The translations under genes were made by a program, and so were the position numbers. Source: Lasiosphaeria ovina (lineage: Eukaryota > Ascomycota > Sordariomycetes > Sordariales > Lasiosphaeriaceae). Taken from it: a stretch of DNA of 64,000 nt. Where the stretch lies: the NCBI GenBank assembly GCA_033439765.1, contig JAULSN010000002.1, positions 4,836,001 through 4,900,000 of the forward strand, written 5' to 3'. Shown one piece after another: positions 10,845-22,303 of this stretch; the first letter of the stretch is position 1, and each line of letters starts with the position of its first letter. The notes beneath the pieces were generated by a model that had not been told where the DNA came from, searched no databases, and saw nothing but the letters and a program-made list of their open reading frames with translations.

Positions 10845-13800
10845 TTCTTTCCCTCTTCTGCTGTGATGTTCGTTTCCAAATGGTACTTTCAAAGGTTTGT
10901 ACTGGTTTTTTTTTTTCTCGATTCCGCACCGCTCGTTGTCTAGAACCTTGATGGCGGTGGAGCGGAAATTTTGAGGGGAGTGGGAATCTAAATTTTTCTC
11001 TCACCGTGTCAAGGTACCTCTCTCACCGAGATCGAACCGGCCTAGCAATCCATTGGAGTTCGCCTCAAGTCTCTCAGTGCAAGGCACTAAATCGCATAGT
11101 GTCGTATCGGCCTTATCTCGAAAGAGTGGAAACTTATTACAGTGGGCTGTCGCTCACCTCTGACGACCCCGCACTATGTGGCGTGGCTGGCTTCAAATCC
11201 ATGCTGGTGTGGGTTGAACAGACGGAACTTGCACGAACTGTCCGGAATACGTCGCATTACTTGTCGTGCTCACCACCGGACTGTATGATCTCAGACACGC
11301 AATCTCTTCAGAAATCCCAAGGCGTATCACGCAGCATCACTTCAAAGGAGGCATGATAATAATATTATGCGTACCTTTTCAGCATTGGATGCCATCCTCA
11401 ATTCGTTCCCAGCAACGCCGAGTTCGTTGAAAGATGTGTACGTTCAATACCTACCTGGAGCTGAGGCTGATCGTTTTCTTGTCCTTTGGCGAGAATGAGA
11501 TGTGTCCCCTGGAAACCGTTCAATATCAAATTGAAATATTGCGTCGTTCACGTTTTGAACGGCGGCTGTGGTTGCACCAACGGGGTGTCGATCCACCGCA
11601 ACGGTACTGCAAGCATGTCCTCCCATTGGCGACACAATCGATATTGAGAACGAGGGGGTTACATCCCCTTCCACATGGTGCCTTCGCTCAGGAAGACGAA
11701 AAAAAGAGTTGTGGGCTCCTTTTTTAAATAATCGGAATATTGAAAGTTGAAACAAGGCCGGGCGGCAAGAAAAACTGAGAATTGACCGGCTTTGCCAGTT
11801 CGGACGGGCCAACATAATTACACCACACCTCTATGCAAGTGCAACATTTGTTTGCTCCCAGGAGACTTTCTTTTTCGGGCCGCAGCAGAATCGCATGACG
11901 GGCATACTGCTGTGGTTCGCTCGTGTCTGCAAATCGGGTGGCCTTGCTTTACTGGACCGACCACATGGGCGGCCCACCCGCTTCACCTAGTTGCCCCAAT
12001 GTTGGCCTGCATATCTGGCCGGAAGGGCTAAAATGGGTAGAGCGGGAGGGGGGGCGATGAGCAGCAATGTCCGCCGGCAACGAGTCAACCAAAGTTTGCG
12101 ATAAAAAGCATCCGAAAGCCGCTGAGCGAGCGACCTGGGAGACGAGGGAGATTGCCAGGTCATGATGGCGATCCTGTCGCGTTCCTTTAGTGTGAGGCAC
12201 GGCCCCCGGGCCCCAGCCAGTGCCGGATGAGTCCCGGGCTAGCCCCGTGTTGTTCTTCCGCCGTTACATGAAACACATAACCGTCTCCTACAAGACCGGT
12301 GAAGAGGATGGATGGGGGAGCTGCAGACGCGTTCCTCTGCCGCGGCGCAGCCGCTGTTTGCCTTCTTCATTTCCATCCATCCTAAAGCCATCAAGTGCTT
12401 ATTTTGCGGCTCTTCCCAAGCTGCCATGGTCCGTCTCCGTATCATCGTCACTATTTGACGGAGGCCGGGTGCATGGCCTGTAAAGCCGATCGGATGGCAT
12501 TTAGTACCACTACGTATTCCGAACCAGAAGCAACTTCAGAGCCCCATTATCTTACCTTACTTACTTTGCAAGTTGCCACATTGTAGGTTGATCCTCTGGG
12601 CCGTCTCACGAGAGCCAACACGGTAGTCGGGAAGCTGGATGATTGGCCAAACCCCCCCCCTTTTTTTCCCTTCTTTCACCGACGTAGACCAGACCTGTGG
12701 GAAAAGTTTCACGGGGGCTAGGAACGGCGGCGCAGAGAAAACCGCTAGTTCTAGTTAAAAAATCACACTAACCCGCACGCCTTCTTCCATCGAAGTTAGA
12801 GTCTGTGCTCATGCAACCCGGGCGCGGCATCAAGAGGCACGGCTCGGTATCTCCACCTAGATAGAGATAAACAACTCGACGGGAAACGGCCACGATAGAT
12901 GGAACGTCCTAGTGTTCTTCTCCGTAGAACTAGGCAGAATCTGAACATGGGCCCAGCAGCAAAACATGCGTATGTGCGGCTAGTTAGCGGCACAGCATCG
13001 CGGACTACGTCAGGGGGCATTGGTGCACTGTTATCATCCCCTTCTAGAACATGGTGTGTTGTGGGGGGGAACATGAACATGTGCTCAAGCGAGGAGGTTG
13101 AAGGTCGTCGATATCTTCAAAGTCTTGAGTTGCTGGTTAACTCGGAACAGCAGGTAATATTGCCTTGGTGTCAACTACATAGGGTAGCTACGTACCCAGC
13201 ATTAAGGGTTCCCGATAGAGAGACGAAACTGGTCGCCAATTGAAAGGCTGCTGGGCCTCGTCTCATCCTCCTTCATTTTCGGCACGACACAGGCTGATGA
13301 CTTATAACAGCCATGCCTGTCAATATGGAAATGGTCTCCCGCGAACGGTACCCAAGAGGACACGGATCGCGTCAACACGACATTGCGAGCTTGCTGGCGA
13401 GGCAGGTTGGTTCCCAAATGGTAAGAAACATGCCGCGTCTGTGTATGAGAGGTTTGTAAAACGGCGCCAATGATATAAAAGGACGACTCGGTGCGCCAAT
13501 GACGCAGGCGAGGGTAAGAGGATGGGATGAATGGCAAATGTAATGAGCTGGGCCACTGGACTAATCTATCACGACACACATCGGCAGCCAGGAGCCATTT
13601 GGATGGGCGGCTTCCCGACCCGTTGACGGTGTTGCACGACCCGATCGTGTCGCGCTGCCATGTGGGCTATATTGAGCCGTCGGTGCCCCTTTGTCCGCTG
13701 CGGCCGTGTGGAAGAAACCCTCCACACGCGCAAGAGACTGGCTGCCCCCGACGCGGAATACAAATTAGCGTCTCCTAATAAAACTGCCACCTCGAGGCTC

Positions 13801-16151
13801 TAGAATCCTGTCTCAGATGGATTGCATCAACAACAGAGCATAGCATCATGATGAGGGTACTTCCCGAGGGAGCTGGTAGTCAGTCAGTCCGTAACAGTCC
13901 AAGCCTCTCGGAATGCCCGCTTCGTACAGATGCGCGGATACCTTAGGTAGGCATCATCACACTGGCGAGGTGAGGCGAAGGAATGCGCGACGGCACAGGC
14001 AAATGGGCCGGCAGCTGACGATGATGCCGATGATGATGCTATTCCTCCATGTTTGGCCAAGGTCCCGCTTCGAATTCAGCTGTCAGACTCAAGCTGCAAC
14101 TGAACTGAGCGCCACTGACGGGCACCGCAGAGCCCAAAGAAAGGACTGAGGTGGGCGTTGCTTTCGGTTGACTGGCTATATGCGCCCCTCCTTGCTGCGC
14201 AGCGGGTTTCAGGCGAAGGCTTGTCATGGCTCATGGGCCCTGCAGAGGCCGACTGCAGCAGGGATGCAGGAAACGATGGTCTCCGCGATTCTACCAATCG
14301 CAGCCATTGCCACCCTCAATCCAAAACGGCCACTGAGCTTAATGCCTCCCCTGTAACCCCTTCCCGATGTCGAGTAAAATGTCCATGTTAGCTTTTTGGC
14401 CGATCCCATCGCGCACCTCCACTGGTTCCGGATTCTGTCATCGGCAGGCCAGAGTATGGAGATCCGAGGGCACTTGCCAGCCTGCTAGGTTGCCGGGGAA
14501 TGGAAGAACTGTCCATATCCTTGAGGAGGAATAAAGTGCACATTAATAAGGTACCTAGGCACATCTCTACTCCGTAGTTGACAAGTTGGGTACGGTATCT
14601 GAGTGCGTGGACTAACCAGGGCTAGACGATGGAAGTGCGGGAGAGTCGCGGAGTAGGGCAAAGGGGACATGGAGGTAGCAAGCACGTTGCTCGAGTGGCC
14701 CAAGCGTAGGCCCTTCGATCCCCTAACCTTACGTCCAGGCCAAGCCTACCCCTCGCCTGCCAGGGCCTCCACTCAAGTGCTCCACGATTCCAAACCTCAA
14801 ACACTAGAGCCACTGACCATCGCCCTCCAGCTCCTCCAGCTCGCCCATTCTGGCTGACACCTGTGACCAAGATAACCAGGGGACAGAGACAGGTAGCCAC
14901 AGACTTCACACACAACTTGCATCACGTCCCTTCGCCGTCTCCTTTCATATTCCAGTAGTGCCCCGGATCCCCTGGCTTGTCTGGGTCTCGACCGACCTCT
15001 ATCGATCCGTACCTTGCTGCTTGCCTACCGAGCTGCGTGTGTAACCCCCTGAAAAGATTCACACCTCCCGTCTTACAAGCCCCAGGCCCCTACCCCCCTC
15101 GACCTTTTTTTTTATCTCATCCCATCGCATCATCCCATACCCCGTCTTCTTTTTTTCTCTTCCTTTTCTTCTCGAGCACGCACGCCACGCTTGCTTGTGA
15201 CTCTCGCTTTTCACCTTTTCCCCAGAGTTCCCTGATTTCCAGGTCGCGGCCCCCTCTGGCGCACGTGTGTGCTGGCTGAATTCATCGCGACTTACACGGT
15301 TGACACTCCCGGGACCCCTCCAGCGCCCCAAAAAGTCGCATAAGCCGGCCACGCCGCAGAAAGCCTTTCGTTTGACGCAGCGAGAGAGGGTGGTGAGAGG
15401 ATATTGGACAACAAGAAAAGAAGACGCAGGAACGTGACGAGGGACCGAGACTTGCGAAGTTTTACTTTTGGACGACGCTCTCGACGACGATACATCTGGT
15501 CCCGATCCAGCAAGCGCCCACCGAATCTAGTGGTTGCCGTTTTCCTCTTAAGGCGTGCATTGCCAAAAACAGGAAGGCGCAGCGTTGCGACGTGTGCCCG
15601 CCCGCTTGCCCGCCTACTGCCCGCCCGCCGCCTGCTGTTCGAGACATCCCCGGCGCCTTGGCCTTTCGCATTCCATTGTCGTGTCGTGCCAGGCCTGAAC
15701 TGGAAGCGCCCGTTGACCAGATTCAGATCCAGACTATTGTCTCGTTGAACCTGACAAGCACGAATAATCGCACAGCACCCGTCGGCATCGCAGCAAACTC
15801 GGCGCCTCGTGCACCCATTGTGCCCTTTCCCGATCGATCGATTTTCGAGCCGAGAGAGAGTGCCCGAGCTGTGTGCACCCCACCTCAGTTATTAGTCAAG
15901 TGCACCAGTGCAGTGCAGTGTGCGGTGCAGTTGCAGCGCAGCGTCCCAAGCCCGGATCCAGGTCCCAACGCAGCCGCGCATTTGGTCCTCTGGTCGAACA
16001 TTGACTTCTGCCGCGCCGCCTCGCTTCACGTTACCAATCGAAGCGGCAGCGCAGCACTCCGTACCTAGGGCAATCAATCGATTTCTCAGCCAGCGACCTG
16101 CCCCCCAATTTTTATTCCATCAATCCTCTGCGCACCCAAGCAGGATCGATC
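10845..16151. other. Long intergenic region and leader of the 16.2-kb gene
   Basis: The 5.3 kb contain only short, overlapping open frames on both strands without recognisable motifs. The stretch 15060-15190 is rich in C/T runs and 15390-16140 is GC-rich, as expected for a promoter and long leader of the gene starting at 16152. A tRNA-like T-arm sequence near 11030 does not make a complete tRNA (see rejected items). I see no gene. Confidence 0.5.
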
Positions 16152-17604
16152 ATGAGCACCGCAATTGCCATGGCTCCTTCTCCGGCTCCTCACGACAGGC
16201 CATCGTTTGGTGCCGATCTTTCAGCGCCTTCACCTGTTCCGGCTTCCACATCATCGCCATCTGCGCACAGGACGACAGCCGTACCACCACCTCCGCCCCC
16301 ATTGTCGGCAACCCCGAATGCGCTTGCTCCACGCTCCGGCAGTGGCAGCCCCAGAGGTGTGGGTGCGACGAGCGCAAACAACTCCTCACCCCCCAGCGCG
16401 TAAGCAATCTCTCCCCCATCAACACAATCTCCCCGTTCCATCTTATTTTTCGGCCTTTTCGACTTTTTATCTTTCGCACCGGCTAATTAATCACTGTTGC
16501 ACATCTTGCAGGTCGCGGAGCGGCGGCGGTCCCCCTAAGATCATAGTAAAAAAAGAACCCGGCTCGCCCGATCTGGCGACTGCACGCCATAGACCAAGGA
16601 AGCTAGACCTGTCCAAGGGCGCAAACCCCGGATCTTCGACACCCGGGACTGCGCGCGGCCCGCTGACTGCGCGGGACACGGCCGGGTTGGGAATCCAAGA
16701 GGTCGGCCTTGCGTGTCTATCGCCGGGGTTCGTTACCCAGGATCCCGTGATGAAGGAGCAGCTGCAGCGCAGTTTGAGCGTGAGGGACCACCAGAGGCAG
16801 ATCATAGAATCGCGGCTACAACAGCAGTCAGCCAAAGGCGATGGTCCCGACAGGGACGGAAACTTCACCGCAAAGACGCCCGGCTTTGCGCGTAAGCGCG
16901 GCGCACCTCCCGGTCTCAGCATTGTCGCGCCGTCGCACGAGCATTTTGCGAATGAGAGGGTGATCCAATCCGCTCCCCTCGGCCAGACATTCACGGGGCG
17001 ACACAACCTGCATCCGCAAACTCGGCACATCACCAACCAGCCCTCCAATCTCGCCAGCACATCGCACATCCACCATGTGCCCGCGAACCAGACCAACAAT
17101 CGCCTGCCTCCAATTGCCGACGTATTTGGTCAGGGGCTGTCGGGTCACCCCGAGTCGAGTGGTCACGCGCTCTTCGCGAGCCAGCAAAATCGCGGCGGCC
17201 CCTTAGCCTCCCCGCATCACCCCCCGCCGCCGCCGCCGCCTCAGGCGCCGACTCCGGGGAGGTTGAGGGAGTATAAGTCTGCAGAGGAAGCCCAAGCGGA
17301 GTTGGCCGGCGGTCGACCAGAGTTGTTGCCGAAGTTAGTACACTATGGGGTTCATCAACCCCCAACGCCGCCATCTCCCGGGGCGCAAAACCACAGACCT
17401 GTAACTGACGCCAGCCGAAGCGCCAGCAAGCGGAGAACGCGGGCCGAATACGAGGAGGGCGGCAGCCCGCCGCTAGGCAACGGCCGAGCTGGCACCCGAA
17501 GAGGGCCGTTTGGCGAAGGTCGCGACAGCCCCGAGACACAGCGCGCTAAGCGAGAAGAGTTTCTCCGGTTATGCGAGCGCGCGTGGGATCTTTTCCATTC
17601 ATGA
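16152..17604 (+). CDS. Low-complexity Pezizomycotina protein of unknown function
   Basis: Two exons (16152-16399 and 16512-17604) predict 446 aa. The donor GTAAGC at 16400 and acceptor GCAG ending at 16511 restore ..SPPSASRSGGG in phase. The N-terminus is Ser/Pro/Ala-rich with a P7 run. The second exon opens with GGPPKIIVKKEPGSPD. A predicted helix, MKEQLQRSLSVRDHQRQIIE, at about residues 170-190 is the best candidate for a conserved element. A second P-rich run (about P9) follows. The C-terminus SPETQRAKREEFLRLCERAW is charged and helical. I cannot assign a family or function. The nuclear-type basic stretches (KRRTRAE, RKRGAPP) suggest a nuclear or regulatory protein, but this is inference only. 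Confidence 0.75.
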
Positions 17605-20600
17605 GACGGATTGGTTGGTCTACGGACCCTTGTTTATGTCTACGATGCCCATTTTGGGGGTTAATGGTTTGAAGGAGTGATCTACGATATCCACTTCCGT
17701 AGTCGCCATGTTTTATGCCTTATTTTTTTCTTGGCAGGACCCTTTTGGTTGTTACCCGGTCGGGTTATGGTTGGATTCTTCAAGTACCACAGATCAGTGG
17801 TCGGGTGTGTCAGACAACGACGGTAACGGGGGAATATCCAGGAGTTCCACAAATATTATTTTTCTCTCACATCTTTGGTATCTCCGCTTTTTTGGCCGAC
17901 CTGAAAGCTATTGTGGAATGTGTTGCTGGTGTCGGTCTTGAGTATCCTTGGGTGCCTGTTTAAAAGGGACAAGGGGAAGGGAAACAGGGACCTCGCTTCT
18001 CGCTAGGCTGGCAAAAGAGAGTTGGGATTATAATGGTCTTCTGAATACCTAATTCTACTTTATCCTTTGAGTCGGCTCTTGTCCTCCCCCCTTGGGTTTG
18101 TTGGAAGCGGTGGTCTCTGGCAGGCTACCATTATCGACGGGCAGGATACGACAGGACTGTTTCTTTTCGACCCTATGTCCTGTCGGGGCAGAGGTAATAT
18201 GTTTCTAGGTCTCGAGGAAGCAAGTTTCGAAGTGCTGCACACTTGCGGGACGGGGCGTTGAACGCCTACTGTCTGTCTGTTGGTCTGATCACCTTCGTAG
18301 GTACTGTACCTACTGGGTAGAGGTAGCCAGCTAGCTAGCTATAGCCACAGTTTGATATATCTCGGGGCTCTGTGGCAGTGGCCTTTCCGGTGATTGTTTG
18401 TTTAAAGTTGAAGTTTTGTCTGATATGATATGATGGTTTTAGACACACGCAGCGACTGCCACTGCGTCCGTACTTTGGGCATCCCCGGCCAGGACAGGTC
18501 ATGTCATGTCGCTTCAGGGACCAAGGAGGTCGTTGCTATCGTCGGAGCCGTCGAGCCGCATATGTATATCCGTACATGGCCGCCAGCCCCCCCCCCCCCC
18601 CCGGCTTCCCTGACACCACAGTCATACGCTGAGGAGTGAGGAGTATGCAACCCGGGTTTTGCTACACGAACTACCACATACGACCATACCCATTGGAGAA
18701 TTCGGGATCCCGTCCGCTCTCCCAGACGACAAGTCAATGAGGGCCAGAATAGTAGCTAGGTCGGTGACGACCAGCGAATCCCTGGTGTTGTAAGTTTATC
18801 CATTCTTTTTTGTCCTTTTGTTTTCATTCTTGTATTGTTTTCCTTTCGCTGTATAGGTACATAGTACAGTACCAACTGCGACTGTCTCGCCTCGGCTGCT
18901 TTCATGGGGTGGTAATGTTTGGCATTTTATTAGTACTGTAGTTTTGGGATGACGTGGGGACGGTGGTTGTTGGGATGGGTTGTTTCTATACTCCTTTGTT
19001 CTCTCGAGGTCGTCGGACCCCGGTATTATAACCCAGCAACTACCTTGCCCACTTGGGAGCTTTTCTGCCCGGGGACTGATGAGGGAGGATGTGGGAGGAT
19101 GTGGGGGATGTGCTTGGCTGGTAGGTAACCTTTCGAGGTTATTGTATATCTCAAGTACGGATCCAGGGTGTCAGTCCACGCGCGATTAGTAGACCCGAGG
19201 ATGTTGTCTGTCTGTCTTGTTGCCGTGGAGACGCCGACTCCTCCCTCTTCCTCCCCGGCGTGGCCCCGCATATCCATTGTATGGACATGAGACGAACGCA
19301 GCCTCTCCTGACGCTGCTCTCCTGACACGCCCGACCCCCCAGCGAGGCCCATCCGTAGCTTGCTTGGCCGGCAGTCGTGTACTCTTTTGCTCATCGGATG
19401 ATACGAGCAACCACTGCCGAAAAGTCATACGACGATCAACACTGTCTCCCTTGCATGGAGAGGATGTTTGCGTGGGGAGACCGGATATCTGAGACACGGG
19501 CTTGGGGCTAGACCGTCCATCGTCCATCGCATATCGGGCGGAGCAATCGATTCCGGCCGGGCGTCAGCACATGGACCGGCCTCGCTGACACAAGATACAA
19601 GCCGGGTTCCTTTGTCCGCTGCAGTAGCGACAATAGTTCCCACCAAGTCTCGTGATTTCCTCTTGGGATTCTTTGATGCTCAAGTTTCCGTATGCGGGGG
19701 GCACAGGAGCGTTGCTGCGTATTGCTGGGGAACTACAGACAGCAGAGACACGCGAGAGAGGAGACGCCAAGGTAAATAAACATGCTAATATTATATACTT
19801 TTTATGGTGGCCAGTGTGTCAGCCCTCTGCCCGTATAGAGAGTCCCAGGACAGTCTATTCAGGCGGATAGAAACTTTCAGCCCCTCCCAATATTAGCAGC
19901 TGTCAGAGTATGTTCATGTCCTCGCTGGAACGCAACAGTATCCAGACTAGACAGCGTAGAGAGTGTCTCCTGCAAACCCCCTCGACCGTCCTTTGTACAT
20001 ATCACCCTTGCCTGGTACAAGGGATACGATCAGACCAAAATAATAAAAGGGCTACGGCAGCTACCAGGACAGAACATGCTAGGTTTGTGTTGTAGAGATG
20101 CCCGATACTTTTGAGAAACTCGGCTCTTAACACCCCCAAAGCTGTCAAAAACAATGTCCCTGCCGGCCCCCTATTTTGCAACTTCCGCACGTAATAAAAA
20201 GCCCTCTTCTCGCCTTCGCATATCTGGGCTCAAACTCGAAGAAAACAGAGGTAACCGCCGCCTGCCACGGAGGCATTCGCTTGTAGAAAGAAGAAAAAAA
20301 ATAAACATTTGACAGCAACCAACTTTGTTTGCCAATCTTGCGTCAGAGAGCCGCCCGCCCGTCGCCTGCCGAGTATCCCTAATCGCAGAGTGCCGATATT
20401 TTGGCCCGCCCAAAACGTTTGACAGGAGATGAAATAAATTCAGCTAACCTCGCCCAGAAAAGACTGCAAGAAAAGTTAGATAAAATGCAATGAGTGACTC
20501 CAGACTCCTATGCTGGCCAATAACGAGGCATTTCAGTCGTAAAACAGGCCGTCGTCTCTTATGTGATAGAACGAGAGACATTATCATTTCAAAGTTGCTA

Positions 20601-20740
20601 AGCCTGCCTGGCTAAGCTGGGTGTGATGGGGAGAGGTTAGGCCCTCGAGCCGAACCACCTGCTTGCTGGGCGCGAGTCCGCCGGATGGAGAATGATACCC
20701 GGAGAGGGAGATATCAGTCAGCCACCTGGCGGAGCATGTG
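17605..20740. other. Intergenic region containing a 5S rRNA-like locus
   Basis: The 3.1 kb hold a 16-nt C run (18587-18602) and the 5S-like sequence at 18676-18795. Elsewhere only short motif-free open frames occur. No protein gene is supported. Confidence 0.5.
18676..18795 (+). rRNA. 5S ribosomal RNA, variant copy
   Basis: The 120-bp stretch starts ACATACGACCATACCCA and ends GTGTTGTAAGT, and has the length and order of a fungal 5S gene. It keeps GGGATCCCGTCCGCTCTCCC (internal control region), AGTAGCTAGGTCGGTGACGACC and CAGCGAATCCCTGGTGTTGT. Compared with my recollection of the common Pezizomycotina 5S, a helix reads CATTG/CAATG where CACTG/CAGTG is usual. That is a paired change that keeps the stem. 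The terminal stem has an A-A mismatch near the 3' end (GTAAGT instead of GTATGT). A run of six T lies about 10 nt downstream, as a possible Pol III terminator. It may be a functional variant or a decaying copy. Single dispersed 5S genes are normal in filamentous ascomycetes. Confidence 0.85.
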
Positions 20741-22303
20741 TTAAAGGCCTTCTTCGCCGGCCTTGCAAAGTTTTATCTCACGTCCCCACTCCGATTTGAG
20801 AACCTGCGAGGCTGTAATCCGTCGCGAGGGGCTCGGATCCAAGATTGAGTATATCACGTTTCTGCAGCGGGCCTGATGATGCATGTCAGAAGGGTCATTT
20901 ACGAGAGCCGCTCGGCGACATGGTGCGCATTCACTTACCCGGTGTAACGATTCGATGGGCTGGTACCCCTCCTCATCCCGACGGCCTTCAAGATAACGTG
21001 CATAGAACTCATCCTCGTCTTTCCTCGCCACATGCCACAGGTGACGGCCCGTTCTCATGGCCATGTAGATGACACCGCAGGCCCAGACGTCGACTGCACG
21101 GGCATCAAACTCCTTGTCGATGTACTCTTCAGGGGCGATATAAGGAGCCGATCCGCAGAGGCCCGACACCATGTGTGCATCATTCTCCCACGCCATGCGG
21201 AAGCATTCGCCATTGCCAAAGTCGGTGATTTTGAGGCCGCCATTTGTTGTCAGAAGCAGGTTTTCGGGCTTCAGGTCCCGGTGTGCGACGCCCATTTCGT
21301 GCATATATTCCACGCCACGCATCATCTGCTTGAAGAAACAGTCCGCCTCTTGCACCTCAAGTTTTCCGGCCGACAGTACCAGCGTGTACAGATCTCCGCC
21401 GGCACAAAACTCCATGACCTCGCAGTAGTCACCCTTCGCGTCCTTGAGCAGATCTAGGGTATGGATAACGTTGGGGTGTCTCAGGGAGGAGGAGATGCAG
21501 AACTCGGCCGTCAGACGTTTGCTGTACTTCTTTTCCGTCTCCTCGGGGCGGCGCCGAAACTCCTTGACGGCGAACAGCTTCTCTCCCACGCCGTTCTCCA
21601 TCTTTTTGTGTGAAATGCGTACGATACCGAAGGCGCCCCTACCCACAACCTCGTGGCACTTGCCATACTTTTCTATGAGCGATGCTGAGGCGCCTGGGCC
21701 GCCCTTCCTGTCCGAGGCAAAGCCGTCCTTCTCCTGCTTAAGGGTGTCCACCCAGCCAGATACCAGCGAAAGGTCGTTGTCCGCAACCTGCTCTGTCTTC
21801 TTGCCGAGAAGGCTCTTGATCATGTCGGAGAGCTTCTCCTGGCGACGGCTCGACTTGAGATGGTGCTCATGACCGCCCTGGAAATCGGCATTCACCACGA
21901 AGCGCAGGCCCTGCCAGTCTTTGCCATTCGCAGACTTGGGCTTCCCAGAGGTTGGCACGGGTTTCTCGGCGGCCTTGTCGCTGGTGGACGGGGTGCGCAG
22001 CGGAGTAGGTGGCTTGATGGTCGTCGAGGTTGGCGGCGGCGGCGAGGATTGAGACAGAGCTGCAGCATCGGCGATGGCAGCACGGTGGGCAGAGTCCTTG
22101 GTCGAGAACATGCGCGTGAGGCGGTCCTTTACCGACGGCCTTTCGACGGCGTTGGAGAGCTGCTCATATGATGCATTGGGCGCGGGCTGGCCATTTTGAG
22201 CGGCCAAGTTGGGGGACCAAGAGGGCTTCTCGATAGACTTGATGGAGGACGGCTGCGAGGTTTTCGGCGACGACGTTGCGTTTGGATCTGGAGTGCTCGC
22301 CAT
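20741..22303 (-). CDS. Serine/threonine protein kinase, HAL4/SAT4 (NPR/HAL) family
   Basis: Two exons (22303-20939 and 20872-20741) predict 498 aa. An open frame of 520 codons runs straight through, because the 66-nt intron (20938-20873, GTAAGT..CAG) has no stop and keeps frame. Splicing it gives ESLHRARCRNVIYSILD, as in the family. The N-terminal 210 residues are Ser/Pro-rich. The kinase domain shows the G-loop GRGAFGIVRI (221-230), Lys247 in FAVKEF, HRDLKPEN at 341-348, DFGNGECFRMAWE from 361 and APEE at 390. The DFG-plus-CFRMAWE signature marks fungal HAL4/HAL5-type kinases, which in yeast regulate plasma-membrane transporters and cation homeostasis. Function here is inferred from the family. 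Confidence 0.92.
   Translation of the reverse strand: MASTPDPNATSSPKTSQPSSIKSIEKPSWSPNLAAQNGQPAPNASYEQLSNAVERPSVKDRLTRMFSTKDSAHRAAIADAAALSQSSPPPPTSTTIKPPTPLRTPSTSDKAAEKPVPTSGKPKSANGKDWQGLRFVVNADFQGGHEHHLKSSRRQEKLSDMIKSLLGKKTEQVADNDLSLVSGWVDTLKQEKDGFASDRKGGPGASASLIEKYGKCHEVVGRGAFGIVRISHKKMENGVGEKLFAVKEFRRRPEETEKKYSKRLTAEFCISSSLRHPNVIHTLDLLKDAKGDYCEVMEFCAGGDLYTLVLSAGKLEVQEADCFFKQMMRGVEYMHEMGVAHRDLKPENLLLTTNGGLKITDFGNGECFRMAWENDAHMVSGLCGSAPYIAPEEYIDKEFDARAVDVWACGVIYMAMRTGRHLWHVARKDEDEFYARYLEGRRDEEGYQPIESLHRVSECAPCRRAALVNDPSDMHHQARCRNVIYSILDPSPSRRITASQVLKSEWGREIKLCKAGEEGL

Noticed and set aside
11020..11110. Possible tRNA on the minus strand (T-arm GCCGG-TTCGATC-TCGGT).
   Set aside because: The T-arm can pair with two wobbles, but there is no matching 5' acceptor strand, no good A-box and no clear anticodon arm.
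15592..16068. 158-codon open frame before the 16.2-kb gene.
   Set aside because: It has no motif or ATG context and lies in a GC-rich leader; more likely 5' UTR.
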